Source: Klebsiella electrica | GTDB taxonomy: Bacteria > Pseudomonadota > Gammaproteobacteria > Enterobacterales > Enterobacteriaceae | Assembly (NCBI RefSeq): GCF_006711645.1 | Contig: NZ_CP041247.1 | Span: 3,658,001 to 3,722,000, forward strand | Direction of reading: 5' to 3' | Length of the DNA: 64,000 bases | Shown here: piece after piece, positions 28,239 to 36,558 of the stretch | Position numbering within the stretch: the first letter of the stretch is position 1 | Layout: the number at the start of each line of letters is the position of its first letter | Translations under genes and position numbers: made by a program | Notes under the pieces: model-generated | Database searches by the model: none | What the model saw: only the letters and a program-made list of their open reading frames with translations | Told to the model about the DNA's origin: nothing

Positions 28239-29452
28239 TGCATTTCGCCACCCACAACGCGATGCCAGAGCGGGCTCCGCCCCGGTTCGTAGACCATTTC
28301 AACCGGATGTTCCGCATCCCAGATAGCAAAATCGGCAACAAACCCCGCCGCCAGCTGGCCGTGACTATTCTGCCGCCCCAGCGCCTGCGCGGCATGACGC
28401 GTCACGCCGGCCCACGCCTCTTCCGGGGTTAAGCCGAACTTCACGCAGGCCATATTCATCGCCAGGTGCAGGCTGGCAAACGGGCTGGTACCCGGGTTGT
28501 AATCCGTCGCCACCGCCATCGGTACCTGATACTGACGCAGCAGTCCGACCGGCGGTTTACGGGTTTCATTGAGGAAATAGAACGCGCCGGGCAACAGCAC
28601 CGCCACCGTCGCGCTGCGGCTCATCGCCGCCACTCCCTCTTCGGTTAAGTATTCGATATGATCGGCCGAGAGCCCCTGATAACGGCTCACCAGCTGCGCG
28701 CCCCCCAGCGCAGAGAGCTGTTCAACGTGCCCTCTGACCGGAATACCGCGCGCCTGCGCGGCCTGAAACACGCGTTCGGTCTGCTGCGGGCTGAAGCCGA
28801 CGTTTTCGCAGAACACATCAACGCTTTCAAACAGCCCCTCTTCCCATAGCGTCGGCAGCAGAGTTTCACACACCAGCGTGATGTAAGCGTCCGGATCATC
28901 TTTATATTCCGGCGGCGTGGCGTGAGCGGAGAGCAGCGTCGGCGATAGCCCGACCGCATTGTTCTGCGCCAGGCGGCGCGCCACCTGCAGCATTTTGCGT
29001 TCGTTTGCCAGATCCAGTCCATAGCCGGATTTAATTTCAAGCGTGGTCACCCCTTCGCGAAGCAGACGATCCAGTCGCTGCTGGGCCAGCGCTAACAGCT
29101 GCGCTTCGCTGCTTTCACGGGTAGCGCGCACCGTTGAGTTAATGCCGCCGCCGTTGGCGCTGATCGTCTGGTAGGAGACGCCGTTCAGCCGCTGTTCCCA
29201 CTCCTGCGCCCGACTACCGCCGAAGACCAGATGGGTGTGGCAATCGATCAGCCCCGGCGTCAGCAGCCTGCCGCCAAGATCGATGCTCCGCCCGGCCGGG
29301 GCATCGTTTTCCGGCACAATGGCTTCAATCCGGCCATTGCGCACCAGCAGCGCATGACGATCCCGCAGGCCGTAAGGCTGCGAATCATCGGGGGTCAGAG
29401 TGGCAAGGCGGGCATTGCGCCAGATAACGCGTTCGGAGGTGGCTTCAGTCAT
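28235..29452 (-). CDS. hutI: Imidazolonepropionase
   Basis: 405-residue amidohydrolase-superfamily metalloenzyme cleaving imidazolone propionate to N-formimino-glutamate. Metal ligands are visible in [14 protein letters not shown] (about 67-80), in [12 protein letters not shown] (His about 247) and the late aspartate in [12 protein letters not shown] (about 320). The start at [16 protein letters not shown] follows the family; the ribosome site is weak. A longer frame to 29494 reads through the operator and is less likely. Confidence 0.94.
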   Translation of the reverse strand: MTEATSERVIWRNARLATLTPDDSQPYGLRDRHALLVRNGRIEAIVPENDAPAGRSIDLGGRLLTPGLIDCHTHLVFGGSRAQEWEQRLNGVSYQTISANGGGINSTVRATRESSEAQLLALAQQRLDRLLREGVTTLEIKSGYGLDLANERKMLQVARRLAQNNAVGLSPTLLSAHATPPEYKDDPDAYITLVCETLLPTLWEEGLFESVDVFCENVGFSPQQTERVFQAAQARGIPVRGHVEQLSALGGAQLVSRYQGLSADHIEYLTEEGVAAMSRSATVAVLLPGAFYFLNETRKPPVGLLRQYQVPMAVATDYNPGTSPFASLHLAMNMACVKFGLTPEEAWAGVTRHAAQALGRQNSHGQLAAGFVADFAIWDAEHPVEMVYEPGRSPLWHRVVGGEMQ

Positions 29453-29472
29453 CGCAGTCAACTTGTCATGGG

Positions 29473-29484
29473 TTGTATAGACAT
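29473..29484. promoter_or_regulatory. HutC operator of hutI
   Basis: TTGTATAGACAT, a palindrome with two mismatched pairs, about 20 bases upstream of the hutI ATG. The remaining 29.5-29.8 kb gap holds a TATAAT (about 29702) that may be the ybhC -10. Confidence 0.6.
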
Positions 29485-29818
29485 TTATTTTCATTCTCCG
29501 CGAAATGTCAATAAAAGCAGAGGAAATGGTTATTTTTTTGTGACCAGATGCGACAAGGACGTCGGCCCGGTGAGCGGTTTAGGCGAACTTTTTCGCGCAG
29601 CGTCTTCCCGTTTCGCTCAACTTAGTATAAAAAGCAGGTTTTAAAGGACGTTATACGCGTAATTCATTCCTTGTCGGCCTGACGCCGCTTGCATGTTTTT
29701 TGTATAATGCCCGCCCCAATCATTCGGGTTGCTTTGCGGCGGAAATCAACACCTACGCCATCAAAAAGGCAGCCAGAAGAATGACAGGTTTTGTTAATTG
29801 ATTCTTGCCCGGAGCAAC

Positions 29819-31102
29819 ATGAACACATTCTCAGTTTCCCGCCTGACGCTGGCACTGGCTTTTGGCGTGACGTTATCCGCCTGTAGCTCAACCCCTGCCG
29901 ATCAACAGCCCTCGACGCAGACTGCGCCGGGCACCGCCTCTCGCCCTGTGTTAACCGCTGATGAAGCGAAGAATTTCACTCCGGCAAGCTATTTCCAGTC
30001 CCTGGATCCCAACGCCGCAGCGTGGACCCCGACGGCCATCAGCATCCCGTCTCAGCCTGACTTCGTCGTCGGCCCGGCGGGCGCCCAGGGCGTGACCCAT
30101 ACCACCATTCAGGCCGCGGTTGATGCAGCTATCGCCCGTCACTCCAATCGTCGTCAGTTTATTGCGATTATGCCGGGTGAATATACGGGTACCGTGTATG
30201 TCCCTGCGGCACCCGGCGCGCTGACGCTATACGGCACCGGCGAGAAGCCGCTGGATGTGAAAATCAGCCAGGCCATTGACTCGCAAATGGACGTGACCAG
30301 CTGGCGCCACCTGGTCAACCCGGCCGGCAAATATATGCCGGGTAAACCGGCGTGGTATATGTTTGACAGCTGCCAGAGCAAACGCGCCGCCACCGTCGGC
30401 GTGATGTGTTCCGCGGTATTCTGGTCGCAGAACACCGGCCTGCAGCTGCAGAACCTGACCATCGCCAACAACCTTGGCGACAGCGTGGATGCCGGGACTC
30501 ACCAGGCCGTTGCGCTGCGCAGCGATGGCGACCAGGTACAGATTAACAACGTCAACATTCTCGGTCGCCAGAACACTTTCTTCGTCACCAACAGCGGCGT
30601 GCAGAACCGTCTGCAAAACGATCGCCAGACCCGCACCCTGGTGAGCAACAGCTACATCGAAGGCGATGTTGATATCGTTTCCGGCCGCGGTGCCGTGGTG
30701 TTTGATAACACCGATTTCCGCGTCGTGAATTCACGTACGCAGAAAGAGGCCTACGTCTTTGCACCGGCAACGTTGAAAAGCGTCACCTACGGCTTCCTGG
30801 CCGTGAACAGTCGCTTTACCGCCGCCGGCAACGGCGTGGCACAGCTGGGGCGCTCTCTTGATGTCGACAGCGCCACCAATGGCCAGGTTGTCATCCGCGA
30901 CAGCGCCATCAATGAAGGCTTCAACGTGGCGAAGCCGTGGGCCGATGCGGCCATTTCCAACCGCGCGTTCAGCGGCAACACCGGTGCTGTGGATGCGAAA
31001 GGCGTGCCGCAGCGTAATCTCAACGACAGCAGCTTCAACCGCATGTGGGAATACAATAACCGCGGCGTTGGCAGCGTGATTGTCGCAGAGCCGAAGCAGT
31101 AA
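29819..31102 (+). CDS. ybhC: YbhC, outer-membrane lipoprotein of the pectinesterase family (acyl-CoA thioesterase)
   Basis: 427 residues, identical in length to E. coli YbhC. The N terminus is a lipoprotein signal ending in LSACSS. The right-handed beta-helix body has the family's GRQNTFF and YIEGDVDIVSGRGAVVFDN motifs (catalytic aspartates) and WADAAIS near the end. The E. coli protein lacks real pectinesterase activity and is reported as an acyl-CoA thioesterase. GGAG precedes the ATG at 29819; an upstream in-frame start is rejected because it would bury the signal. Confidence 0.93.
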   Translation: MNTFSVSRLTLALAFGVTLSACSSTPADQQPSTQTAPGTASRPVLTADEAKNFTPASYFQSLDPNAAAWTPTAISIPSQPDFVVGPAGAQGVTHTTIQAAVDAAIARHSNRRQFIAIMPGEYTGTVYVPAAPGALTLYGTGEKPLDVKISQAIDSQMDVTSWRHLVNPAGKYMPGKPAWYMFDSCQSKRAATVGVMCSAVFWSQNTGLQLQNLTIANNLGDSVDAGTHQAVALRSDGDQVQINNVNILGRQNTFFVTNSGVQNRLQNDRQTRTLVSNSYIEGDVDIVSGRGAVVFDNTDFRVVNSRTQKEAYVFAPATLKSVTYGFLAVNSRFTAAGNGVAQLGRSLDVDSATNGQVVIRDSAINEGFNVAKPWADAAISNRAFSGNTGAVDAKGVPQRNLNDSSFNRMWEYNNRGVGSVIVAEPKQ

Positions 31103-31112
31103 CGCTTAGCAA

Positions 31113-31140
31113 GGGGGAGCGCGTCTCCCCCTTCTTCTTG
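31113..31140 (+). terminator. Rho-independent terminator after ybhC
   Basis: Stem GGGGGAG / CTCCCCC with a CGCGT loop followed by the T-rich TTCTTCTTG, eleven bases after the ybhC stop. Confidence 0.75.
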
Positions 31141-31370
31141 CGCTATTTTGCTTAGCGACTTTCTCTTGCGCTTTCTCCTGCGCTCCACGCCCGCAATACA
31201 TCCCCAGCGCAGCGGCTTTTGTCGCACGTGCAAAAAATATCATTTTTCGGCGAATAAAAATCCCCGCTGATGCGTTTACTCACAGTAAGAACACCACGAC
31301 CTTCCGGCACGGTTCACCCCAAGATGGGACGGCGCCGGGTTACCCGCATCGCGACTCATGGAGACGAAAA

Positions 31371-31922
31371 ATGAACGCACTTATCTTATCGATTCAGCCG
31401 GCTGCGCGCCGCTTAATGGTTCCGGCACTGCTATGTTTGTTATACGCATCGCCGTCATTCGCCATGGGTGATAACAGCACCCAGAGCAAAACGCCGGACT
31501 GCCCCAGCGGGCAGGTTTATGACAGCGTCAGCAAACAGTGCGTCCCGGATAAAACCAGCAACCTTAGCGATCGGGATAAAACCAACTACGCCTATCATCT
31601 GGCGAAAAAAGGGCAGTATCAGGCGGCACTGAACCTGCTGGACTCGCTGAAAAACGGCAACACGGCAGAGGCCTGGAACTATCGCGGCTATGCCACCCGT
31701 AAGCTCGGACGTACCGATGAAGGGATTGGCTATTATCAGCGCGCGCTGGCGCTTAAGCCCGACTACGCCAAAGCGCGTGAGTATCTTGGCGAAGCGTGGA
31801 TGGTAAAAGGCCGCCGGGATCTGGCGCAGGAACAGCTTAAAGTGATCTCCGGGATTTGCGGTCAACGCTGCGAGGAGTATCGCGATTTGCAGGCCGCCAT
31901 TAACGGACACCCGGAATCCTGA
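31371..31922 (+). CDS. Exported TPR protein with two Cys pairs
   Basis: 183 residues. A signal peptide (about 1-31, ending PSFA) is followed by a segment with two Cys (CPSGQVYDSVSKQC), TPR helices (about 68-153: YHLAKKGQYQAALNLL, NYRGYATRKLGRTDEGIGYYQRALALKPDYAKAREYLGEAWM) and a final CGQRC pair. Probably periplasmic, with disulfide-capable cysteines. First gene of an island with ECF sigma factors, peroxiredoxin and a DsbD-like protein, 22 bases before the first sigma gene. No named family recognised; a redox-sensing or scaffold role would be inference. Confidence 0.85.
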   Translation: MNALILSIQPAARRLMVPALLCLLYASPSFAMGDNSTQSKTPDCPSGQVYDSVSKQCVPDKTSNLSDRDKTNYAYHLAKKGQYQAALNLLDSLKNGNTAEAWNYRGYATRKLGRTDEGIGYYQRALALKPDYAKAREYLGEAWMVKGRRDLAQEQLKVISGICGQRCEEYRDLQAAINGHPES

Positions 31923-31944
31923 AGGTCATCGCGAGGGTAAAAAA

Positions 31945-32460
31945 ATTACAACCAGCGACGTTCGTTCACAACTTGCCGCACATCTGGCCCGTCTTTGGCG
32001 CTACGGGCTGATTCTGTCGCGCAATCGCGATATTGCCGAAGAGCTGGTTCAGTCAACCTGCGTTCGCGCGCTCGAACGGAGCGCGCAGTTTACGCCGGGT
32101 ACCCGCATCGACCGGTGGCTGTTCACTATTCTTCACTCCATCTGGATTTCCGAACTGCGGGCGCGTCACGTCCGAATGGGGCAAGGCTTCGTCGAAACCG
32201 ACCCGCTGCTCGCCGCCGATGACCGTGAAATGAATAAAGATCATCGTCAGTATCAGCAGCTTATGCGCCAGGTCAGCGCCCTGCCGGAAGCCCAACGCAA
32301 CGCGGTATTTTTAGTTTATGTTGAAGGTTTTACCTATCAGGAGGCGGCCGACACGCTATCGGTCCCCATCGGTACGGTGATGAGCCGGCTGGCGGCGGCG
32401 CGATCGACGCTGGCAAAAACGCTCAGTCCCGCCCCTTCAGCCAGGGAGAAACGCTTGTGA
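31945..32460 (+). CDS. ECF sigma factor 1, probable ATT start codon
   Basis: 171-residue ECF sigma factor. Region 2 is clear in ARLWRYGLILSRNRDIAEE and LVQSTCVRALERS, with RIDRWLFTILHSIWISELR; region 4 is LPEAQRNAVFLVYVEGFTYQ ... GTVMSRLAAAR. The frame is open from 31846, but no ATG, GTG or TTG occurs before the ATG at 32176, which would remove all of region 2. An ATT at 31945 lies seven bases after GAGGG, ideal for initiation, so I call that as the start. It is coupled downstream to its anti-sigma by a GTGA overlap. Confidence 0.85.
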   Translation: MTTSDVRSQLAAHLARLWRYGLILSRNRDIAEELVQSTCVRALERSAQFTPGTRIDRWLFTILHSIWISELRARHVRMGQGFVETDPLLAADDREMNKDHRQYQQLMRQVSALPEAQRNAVFLVYVEGFTYQEAADTLSVPIGTVMSRLAAARSTLAKTLSPAPSAREKRL

Positions 32461-33260
32461 AATCATCCTTTTTTACGCCCCCCTATAGCGATGAGGCCAT
32501 TATTGCCTGGCTGGACGGCGAAATGAGCACTCCCGACGCCCGCCGCTTTGAAGCCGCCCTCCGGGAGGATCGGCAGCTGGCCGCACGCACTGCCGAACTG
32601 AAGAGCAAGCCGCAGAATTATCAGCAGGCGTTTGCCCCGCTGCTGGAACAGGCTCCCGTCGCGCGCATGCAGAGCCGGCTTGATGCCCAGTTGGCCGCGC
32701 TGTCCGCGGCGGACATCCCGACACGCCCCCCGGCCTTTAGCCGCCGTGCCATGATTGCCGCCTCGCTCACTTTTTTACTGATCGGCAGCGGCTTAGGCTA
32801 TCTGGCCCGTCCCGAGGCCGACGAACCTGATGAGAGCGAGAACATTCGCGATCTTGAAGCCCGTTACATGTCGCTTTATAGCGCGGAAACTCTGCTCGCT
32901 CTGGACAGTTCACCGGCGATATTACAGCGCGGCCTGACGCGTACCGCCGAAGATATTGGTTTAGCGCTCAAGCCGCAGCAGCTCGCGCTGCCGGGTGCCG
33001 AGCTAAAAATGGTGCGCATCCTGCGCTACGAGCGAACCACCATTGCGCAGATCGCCTGGATTCACGCGGCGTATGGACCGATGGCGCTGTGCATCTCTAC
33101 GGCCAGCCAGCAAAACGATGCGAGGATAAACGCCGAACGGCGGCACGGCATGAACCTCGCCTGGTGGCGCGCTAACGGATATCAGTTCGTGCTGATTGGC
33201 CGCAATCCTGATGCGCAATTACAGGCTAACGCCAGCGAATTGCAGCGCTTACTGTCATAA
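32457..33260 (+). CDS. Membrane anti-sigma factor (RsiW-like) partner of ECF sigma 1
   Basis: 267 residues starting with GTG that overlaps the sigma stop. The N-terminal cytoplasmic part (about 1-90) contains AIIAWLDGEMSTPDARRFEA, the typical anti-sigma opening. A single membrane helix lies at about 93-115 (MIAASLTFLLIGSGLGYLA), then a periplasmic domain (about 118-267). No zinc ZAS motif (HxxxCxxC) is visible. The overlap and topology indicate that it sequesters ECF sigma 1 at the membrane. Signal unknown. Confidence 0.82.
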   Translation: MKSSFFTPPYSDEAIIAWLDGEMSTPDARRFEAALREDRQLAARTAELKSKPQNYQQAFAPLLEQAPVARMQSRLDAQLAALSAADIPTRPPAFSRRAMIAASLTFLLIGSGLGYLARPEADEPDESENIRDLEARYMSLYSAETLLALDSSPAILQRGLTRTAEDIGLALKPQQLALPGAELKMVRILRYERTTIAQIAWIHAAYGPMALCISTASQQNDARINAERRHGMNLAWWRANGYQFVLIGRNPDAQLQANASELQRLLS

Positions 33261-33429
33261 CCAGCGTCGCCCTTCGGGGCGAGGTTGTCCTCAGCCTCGT
33301 TGAGGATTGCCGTCGGTCATCGCGCCTGGCGCTAAATATTTTTCCCCCGGCGAAACTTTCTTTCTCACTGCGGCGAACTGTATAGCAGAGTCACCTGACC
33401 AGAACGCCCTGACATCGCTGGAGCTCATA

Positions 33430-34002
33430 ATGAAACTGATGAAAAACCTCGCCCGTTCTTTGACCCTGACCGTGGCGCTTGGCCTGTCCGCCACCGCCTT
33501 TAACGTCAACGCGGCGCTGCCCGTCGGCGCGCAAGCCCCCGCTTTCGAACTGCAGGGTGCCTTAGCCGGTAAACCGATCGCCTTCTCCTTGCAGCAGGCT
33601 TTGCAAAAGGGGCCGGTGGTGCTCTATTTCTTCCCGGCGGCCTTTACCGCTGGCTGCACCATTGAGGCCCACGATTTTGCCGAAGCCACCGATGAATTCA
33701 ACAAAATGGGCGCCACCGTCATCGGCGTCACCGCCGGTAACACCGACCAGGTCAGCGATTTTTCTAAACTGGAGTGCCGCGATAAGTTCGCCGTCGCCGC
33801 GGATCCGGGGGCGAAAGTGGCCGCACAGTATCAAACGCTAATGGAGATGAAGGGCAAGACCGTCTCCGACCGGACTTCATTTGTCATTGCGCCGGACAGA
33901 ACGATTCTGCTCAGCTACACCGACCGAAATCCGGACGCTCATATCGAGAAAACGCTGGCCGCCGTCAAGCAGTACGACGCCGCCCACCCGCAAACCCACT
34001 AA
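33430..34002 (+). CDS. Periplasmic peroxiredoxin (AhpC/TSA family)
   Basis: 190 residues with a signal peptide (about 1-28, ending NVNA). The thioredoxin-fold peroxidase has FFPAAFTAGCT with peroxidatic C76 in the T-x-x-C context and a second Cys, C116 (SKLECRDKF), that could resolve it. A conserved Arg follows later. The start at 33430 has GGAG eight bases upstream; a longer frame is rejected as it hides the signal. It is followed 15 bases later by a DsbD-like carrier, suggesting that the carrier reduces it in the periplasm. Confidence 0.88.
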   Translation: MKLMKNLARSLTLTVALGLSATAFNVNAALPVGAQAPAFELQGALAGKPIAFSLQQALQKGPVVLYFFPAAFTAGCTIEAHDFAEATDEFNKMGATVIGVTAGNTDQVSDFSKLECRDKFAVAADPGAKVAAQYQTLMEMKGKTVSDRTSFVIAPDRTILLSYTDRNPDAHIEKTLAAVKQYDAAHPQTH

Positions 34003-34017
34003 GCAAAGAGGCCAGCG

Positions 34018-35256
34018 ATGCTCACCGCCATGCTGGCCGCCTTTATTGGCGGCATCATCCTCAACTTTATGCCCTGCGTTTTTCCGGTCATCTCCCTGAA
34101 AGCACTCGGGCTTCTGCGCCATACGGATAACGCCGTGGGCGCTCGTCGCGAAGGGCTGGCTTTTTTACTTGGTGTGCTGGTCACCATGCTGCTGCTAGCC
34201 GCTGTTCTGCTGGCTGCCCGCGCCGGCGGTGCCGCCGTTGGCTGGGGGTTCCAGCTGCAATCGCCGCTGGTGATTGCCCTGCTTGCGCTGGTGATCCTCG
34301 CCGCCGCGCTTAACCTGCTGGGGGTGTTCGAAGTCGGTCTATCGGCGCAGCGCGTCGGCGGGCTGGAGATTGGCCGCGGCGCCTTTTTACGCTCGGCGAT
34401 GACCGGCGCGCTGGCTATCGTCGTTGCGACCCCGTGCGCGGCGCCGTTTATGGCCAGCGCGATTGGCTATGCGCTGGTGCAGCCGCCGGCTACCGCGCTG
34501 GCCGTGTTTTTTGCCCTCGCGCTCGGCTTTTCCGCTCCGTTCACTCTCGTCTCGCTGTTTCCGGCGCTGGCGGCACTCCTCCCTCGCCCTGGCGCCTGGA
34601 TGGATATACTTAAACGTGCGCTGGCCTTTCCGATGTTCGGCGCTTACGCCTGGCTGGTCTGGGTGCTGGCGCAGCAGGCCGGTAACAGCGCGCTGGCAAC
34701 ACTACTGGCGGTCTCCATGGCGCTCAGTTTTGCCGCCTGGATCTATGGCATCGCCCAGCAGCGTCGCTTTCAGGGCAAAGGGCATAAGCGCCTGTTCGCC
34801 GTCACCGGCCTGCTCGCCGTCGCGGTTATTGCCCCGCTGGCCGGTCTGATTCAGGCTGATTCCGTGTCGCCCGGCGCACAGACTGTCGCGACCGCCGAAA
34901 CCGCTGCGGAAAAATGGACGCCGCAGGCCGTCGAGGCGCAGCGCGGCCACGGCAAAGCTATCTTTGTTAACTTCACCGCCTCCTGGTGTATCACCTGCCA
35001 GGTTAACGAAAAGACATCGCTTTCAACCCAGGCCGTTAAAGAGGCGCTGGCAAAAACCGGGACGCTGTATATGGTGGCAGACTCGACTAAATTTAATCCG
35101 GACGTCGATGATGCGCTGAATCAATTTGGTCAGGGCGGCTTGCCGCTGTACGTGGTCTATCCTGCCGATGGCGGGCCGCCGAAAGTCCTGCCGCAGATTC
35201 TGACGCCGGGCATTGTCGTGAACGCACTGAACCAGGCAACCGGCAACAAAGCGTAA
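34018..35256 (+). CDS. DsbD-like transmembrane thiol-disulfide carrier without the N-terminal alpha domain
   Basis: 412 residues. About eight membrane helices carry the paired Cys of the DsbD beta domain, C20 in NFMPCVFPV and C140 in ATPCAAPF. The C-terminal thioredoxin domain (about 300-412) has WCITC (C324, C327) like DsbD gamma. The periplasmic alpha domain present in DsbD and ScsB is absent, so the protein begins directly with helix 1. It would move electrons from cytoplasmic thioredoxin to a periplasmic acceptor, most simply the neighbouring peroxiredoxin. AAAGAGG lies six bases before the ATG. Confidence 0.88.
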   Translation: MLTAMLAAFIGGIILNFMPCVFPVISLKALGLLRHTDNAVGARREGLAFLLGVLVTMLLLAAVLLAARAGGAAVGWGFQLQSPLVIALLALVILAAALNLLGVFEVGLSAQRVGGLEIGRGAFLRSAMTGALAIVVATPCAAPFMASAIGYALVQPPATALAVFFALALGFSAPFTLVSLFPALAALLPRPGAWMDILKRALAFPMFGAYAWLVWVLAQQAGNSALATLLAVSMALSFAAWIYGIAQQRRFQGKGHKRLFAVTGLLAVAVIAPLAGLIQADSVSPGAQTVATAETAAEKWTPQAVEAQRGHGKAIFVNFTASWCITCQVNEKTSLSTQAVKEALAKTGTLYMVADSTKFNPDVDDALNQFGQGGLPLYVVYPADGGPPKVLPQILTPGIVVNALNQATGNKA

Positions 35257-35273
35257 ACGCAACAAGGCGGATT

Positions 35274-35825
35274 ATGGACATAAACGATAGCGCACGTGAA
35301 AGCTGGCCCACGCTAATGGAGCAGGCGCAGGCGGGCGATCAGCTCGCCTACACCCGGCTGTTAAAAGCGCTGGTGCCGGTGATTCGTTCGCAGATACGTA
35401 AGCGAATCGCCGACGACGCGTTAGTGGAAGATGTCATTCAGGATGTGCTGCTGACGGTGCATCGGGTACGCCATACCTACGATCCGACCTACCCTTTTTT
35501 GCCCTGGCTGATGGCAATTATCTCGGCGCGGGCCGTTGATGCGCTGCGCCGTCGCGGCCGCTATCAGCAGTGGGAGATCCCTGAAGAGACGCTGCCGGAA
35601 CCGGCAACCTCCCCGGATCCGCAAAAACGGGATAGCCGGGAGGAGCTGGCAGGCTATTTGCGCCAGCTCCCCTCCCGCCAACGAGCCATTGTGGAGCACG
35701 TCCATCTGCGCGAAATGAGCCTGACGGAAGCCGCTGCACATAATAATCTGAGTGTCGCCGCAGTGAAATCGCTGCTGCATCGGGCGCTGAAAAACCTGCG
35801 CCGTTTTGGAGCTCATCATGACTAA
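35274..35825 (+). CDS. ECF sigma factor 2
   Basis: 183-residue ECF sigma factor. Region 2 shows ALVEDVIQDVLLTVHRVRHT and PFLPWLMAIISARAVDALRR; region 4 is LPSRQRAIVEHVHLREMSLT ... VAAVKSLLHRALKNLRR. It starts 17 bases after the DsbD-like gene and its last eight bases overlap the NrsF-like gene, the usual arrangement of SigF-NrsF pairs. It is clearly different from ECF sigma 1, so the island has two independent sigma factors. Confidence 0.92.
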   Translation: MDINDSARESWPTLMEQAQAGDQLAYTRLLKALVPVIRSQIRKRIADDALVEDVIQDVLLTVHRVRHTYDPTYPFLPWLMAIISARAVDALRRRGRYQQWEIPEETLPEPATSPDPQKRDSREELAGYLRQLPSRQRAIVEHVHLREMSLTEAAAHNNLSVAAVKSLLHRALKNLRRFGAHHD

Positions 35826-36447
35826 TCATGACCTGTTAATTGACAAACTGGGGCGCGACATGCGGCCGGTGAAACGCCTGCCGTCGACCGGCAGGCGGGT
35901 TCTGAGCTGGCTGGCAGCGGCGCTGCCGTGCGCGGTGGCCGCCAGTTTCCTTGTGCAACGCAGTCCGACCGACTGGTCACAGCCCGGCGCCCCTCTGGCG
36001 GTGGTGCAGCTGGTGCTGGCTTTTGCGCTCGGCGCGCTGGCGATTCGCAGCGCCTTCACGATGAGTATTGCCGGCCGGCGTTCGCTCAGCTGGAAAGCCC
36101 TGCTGCCGATTGGGCTGATGTGGCTGGGGTTGAGTATCAGCAGCATTCCCTATCCGGCGCTGCGGGTGGCGGAGAGCGACAGCACGCCCTGCTTTACCTT
36201 TTTGCTGGTGGTCAGCACGCCAATGATGGCGCTGATGATTGCCAGTCTGCGCCGCAGCCGAACGCTGCATCCGGTGCGCAGCCTGGCAATGGCGGGACTG
36301 GGCATTGCCAGCATGGCGGTCAGCCTGCTGGCGTTTTGCCATCCGGTGCATCTGCATCCGATGGATTTTGTCATGCATCTGGCGGCGATCGTCACCATAG
36401 TGGCGCTGACGGTGCTGGTTGGCAGGCGCTGGGTGGCGCTGGATTAA
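35818..36447 (+). CDS. NrsF-like (DUF1109) membrane anti-sigma factor
   Basis: 209 residues, six predicted membrane helices (about 27-45, 61-83, 93-113, 124-143, 155-173, 181-203). Cysteines lie in the first helix (Cys about 38), in DSTPCFTF and in LLAFCHPVHLHPMDF, the last also rich in His; such residues could sense metals or oxidants, as Cys of Caulobacter NrsF do. The ATG at 35818 has GGAG six bases upstream and overlaps the sigma gene; a TTG at 35806 is the alternative. Name by family resemblance. Confidence 0.82.
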   Translation: MTNHDLLIDKLGRDMRPVKRLPSTGRRVLSWLAAALPCAVAASFLVQRSPTDWSQPGAPLAVVQLVLAFALGALAIRSAFTMSIAGRRSLSWKALLPIGLMWLGLSISSIPYPALRVAESDSTPCFTFLLVVSTPMMALMIASLRRSRTLHPVRSLAMAGLGIASMAVSLLAFCHPVHLHPMDFVMHLAAIVTIVALTVLVGRRWVALD

Positions 36448-36520
36448 CGCTCTGCCGCCTCTCAGCGCTATCGGGTGAATGGCGCTTTGCCTGCCAGCCT
36501 CTCAGGCTGCGCGAACCGAT

Positions 36521-36547
36521 AAAAAAACCTCGCGCGGCGAGGTTTTT
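36521..36547. terminator. Bidirectional terminator between nrsF-like gene and pgl
   Basis: AAAAAACCTCGC-GCG-GCGAGGTTTTT: an eight-base GC stem with A- and T-runs on both sides, between convergent genes. Confidence 0.85.
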
Positions 36548-36558
36548 ATCTCAGCAAA

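Noticed and set aside
31920..31945. Programmed frameshift fusing the TPR protein to the sigma factor
   Set aside because: No slippery sequence is seen before the TPR stop, and a secreted TPR protein fused to a cytoplasmic sigma factor is implausible.
32176..32460. Sigma gene starting at the first ATG (94 codons)
   Set aside because: It would delete region 2; the conserved reading continues well upstream and points to the ATT at 31945.
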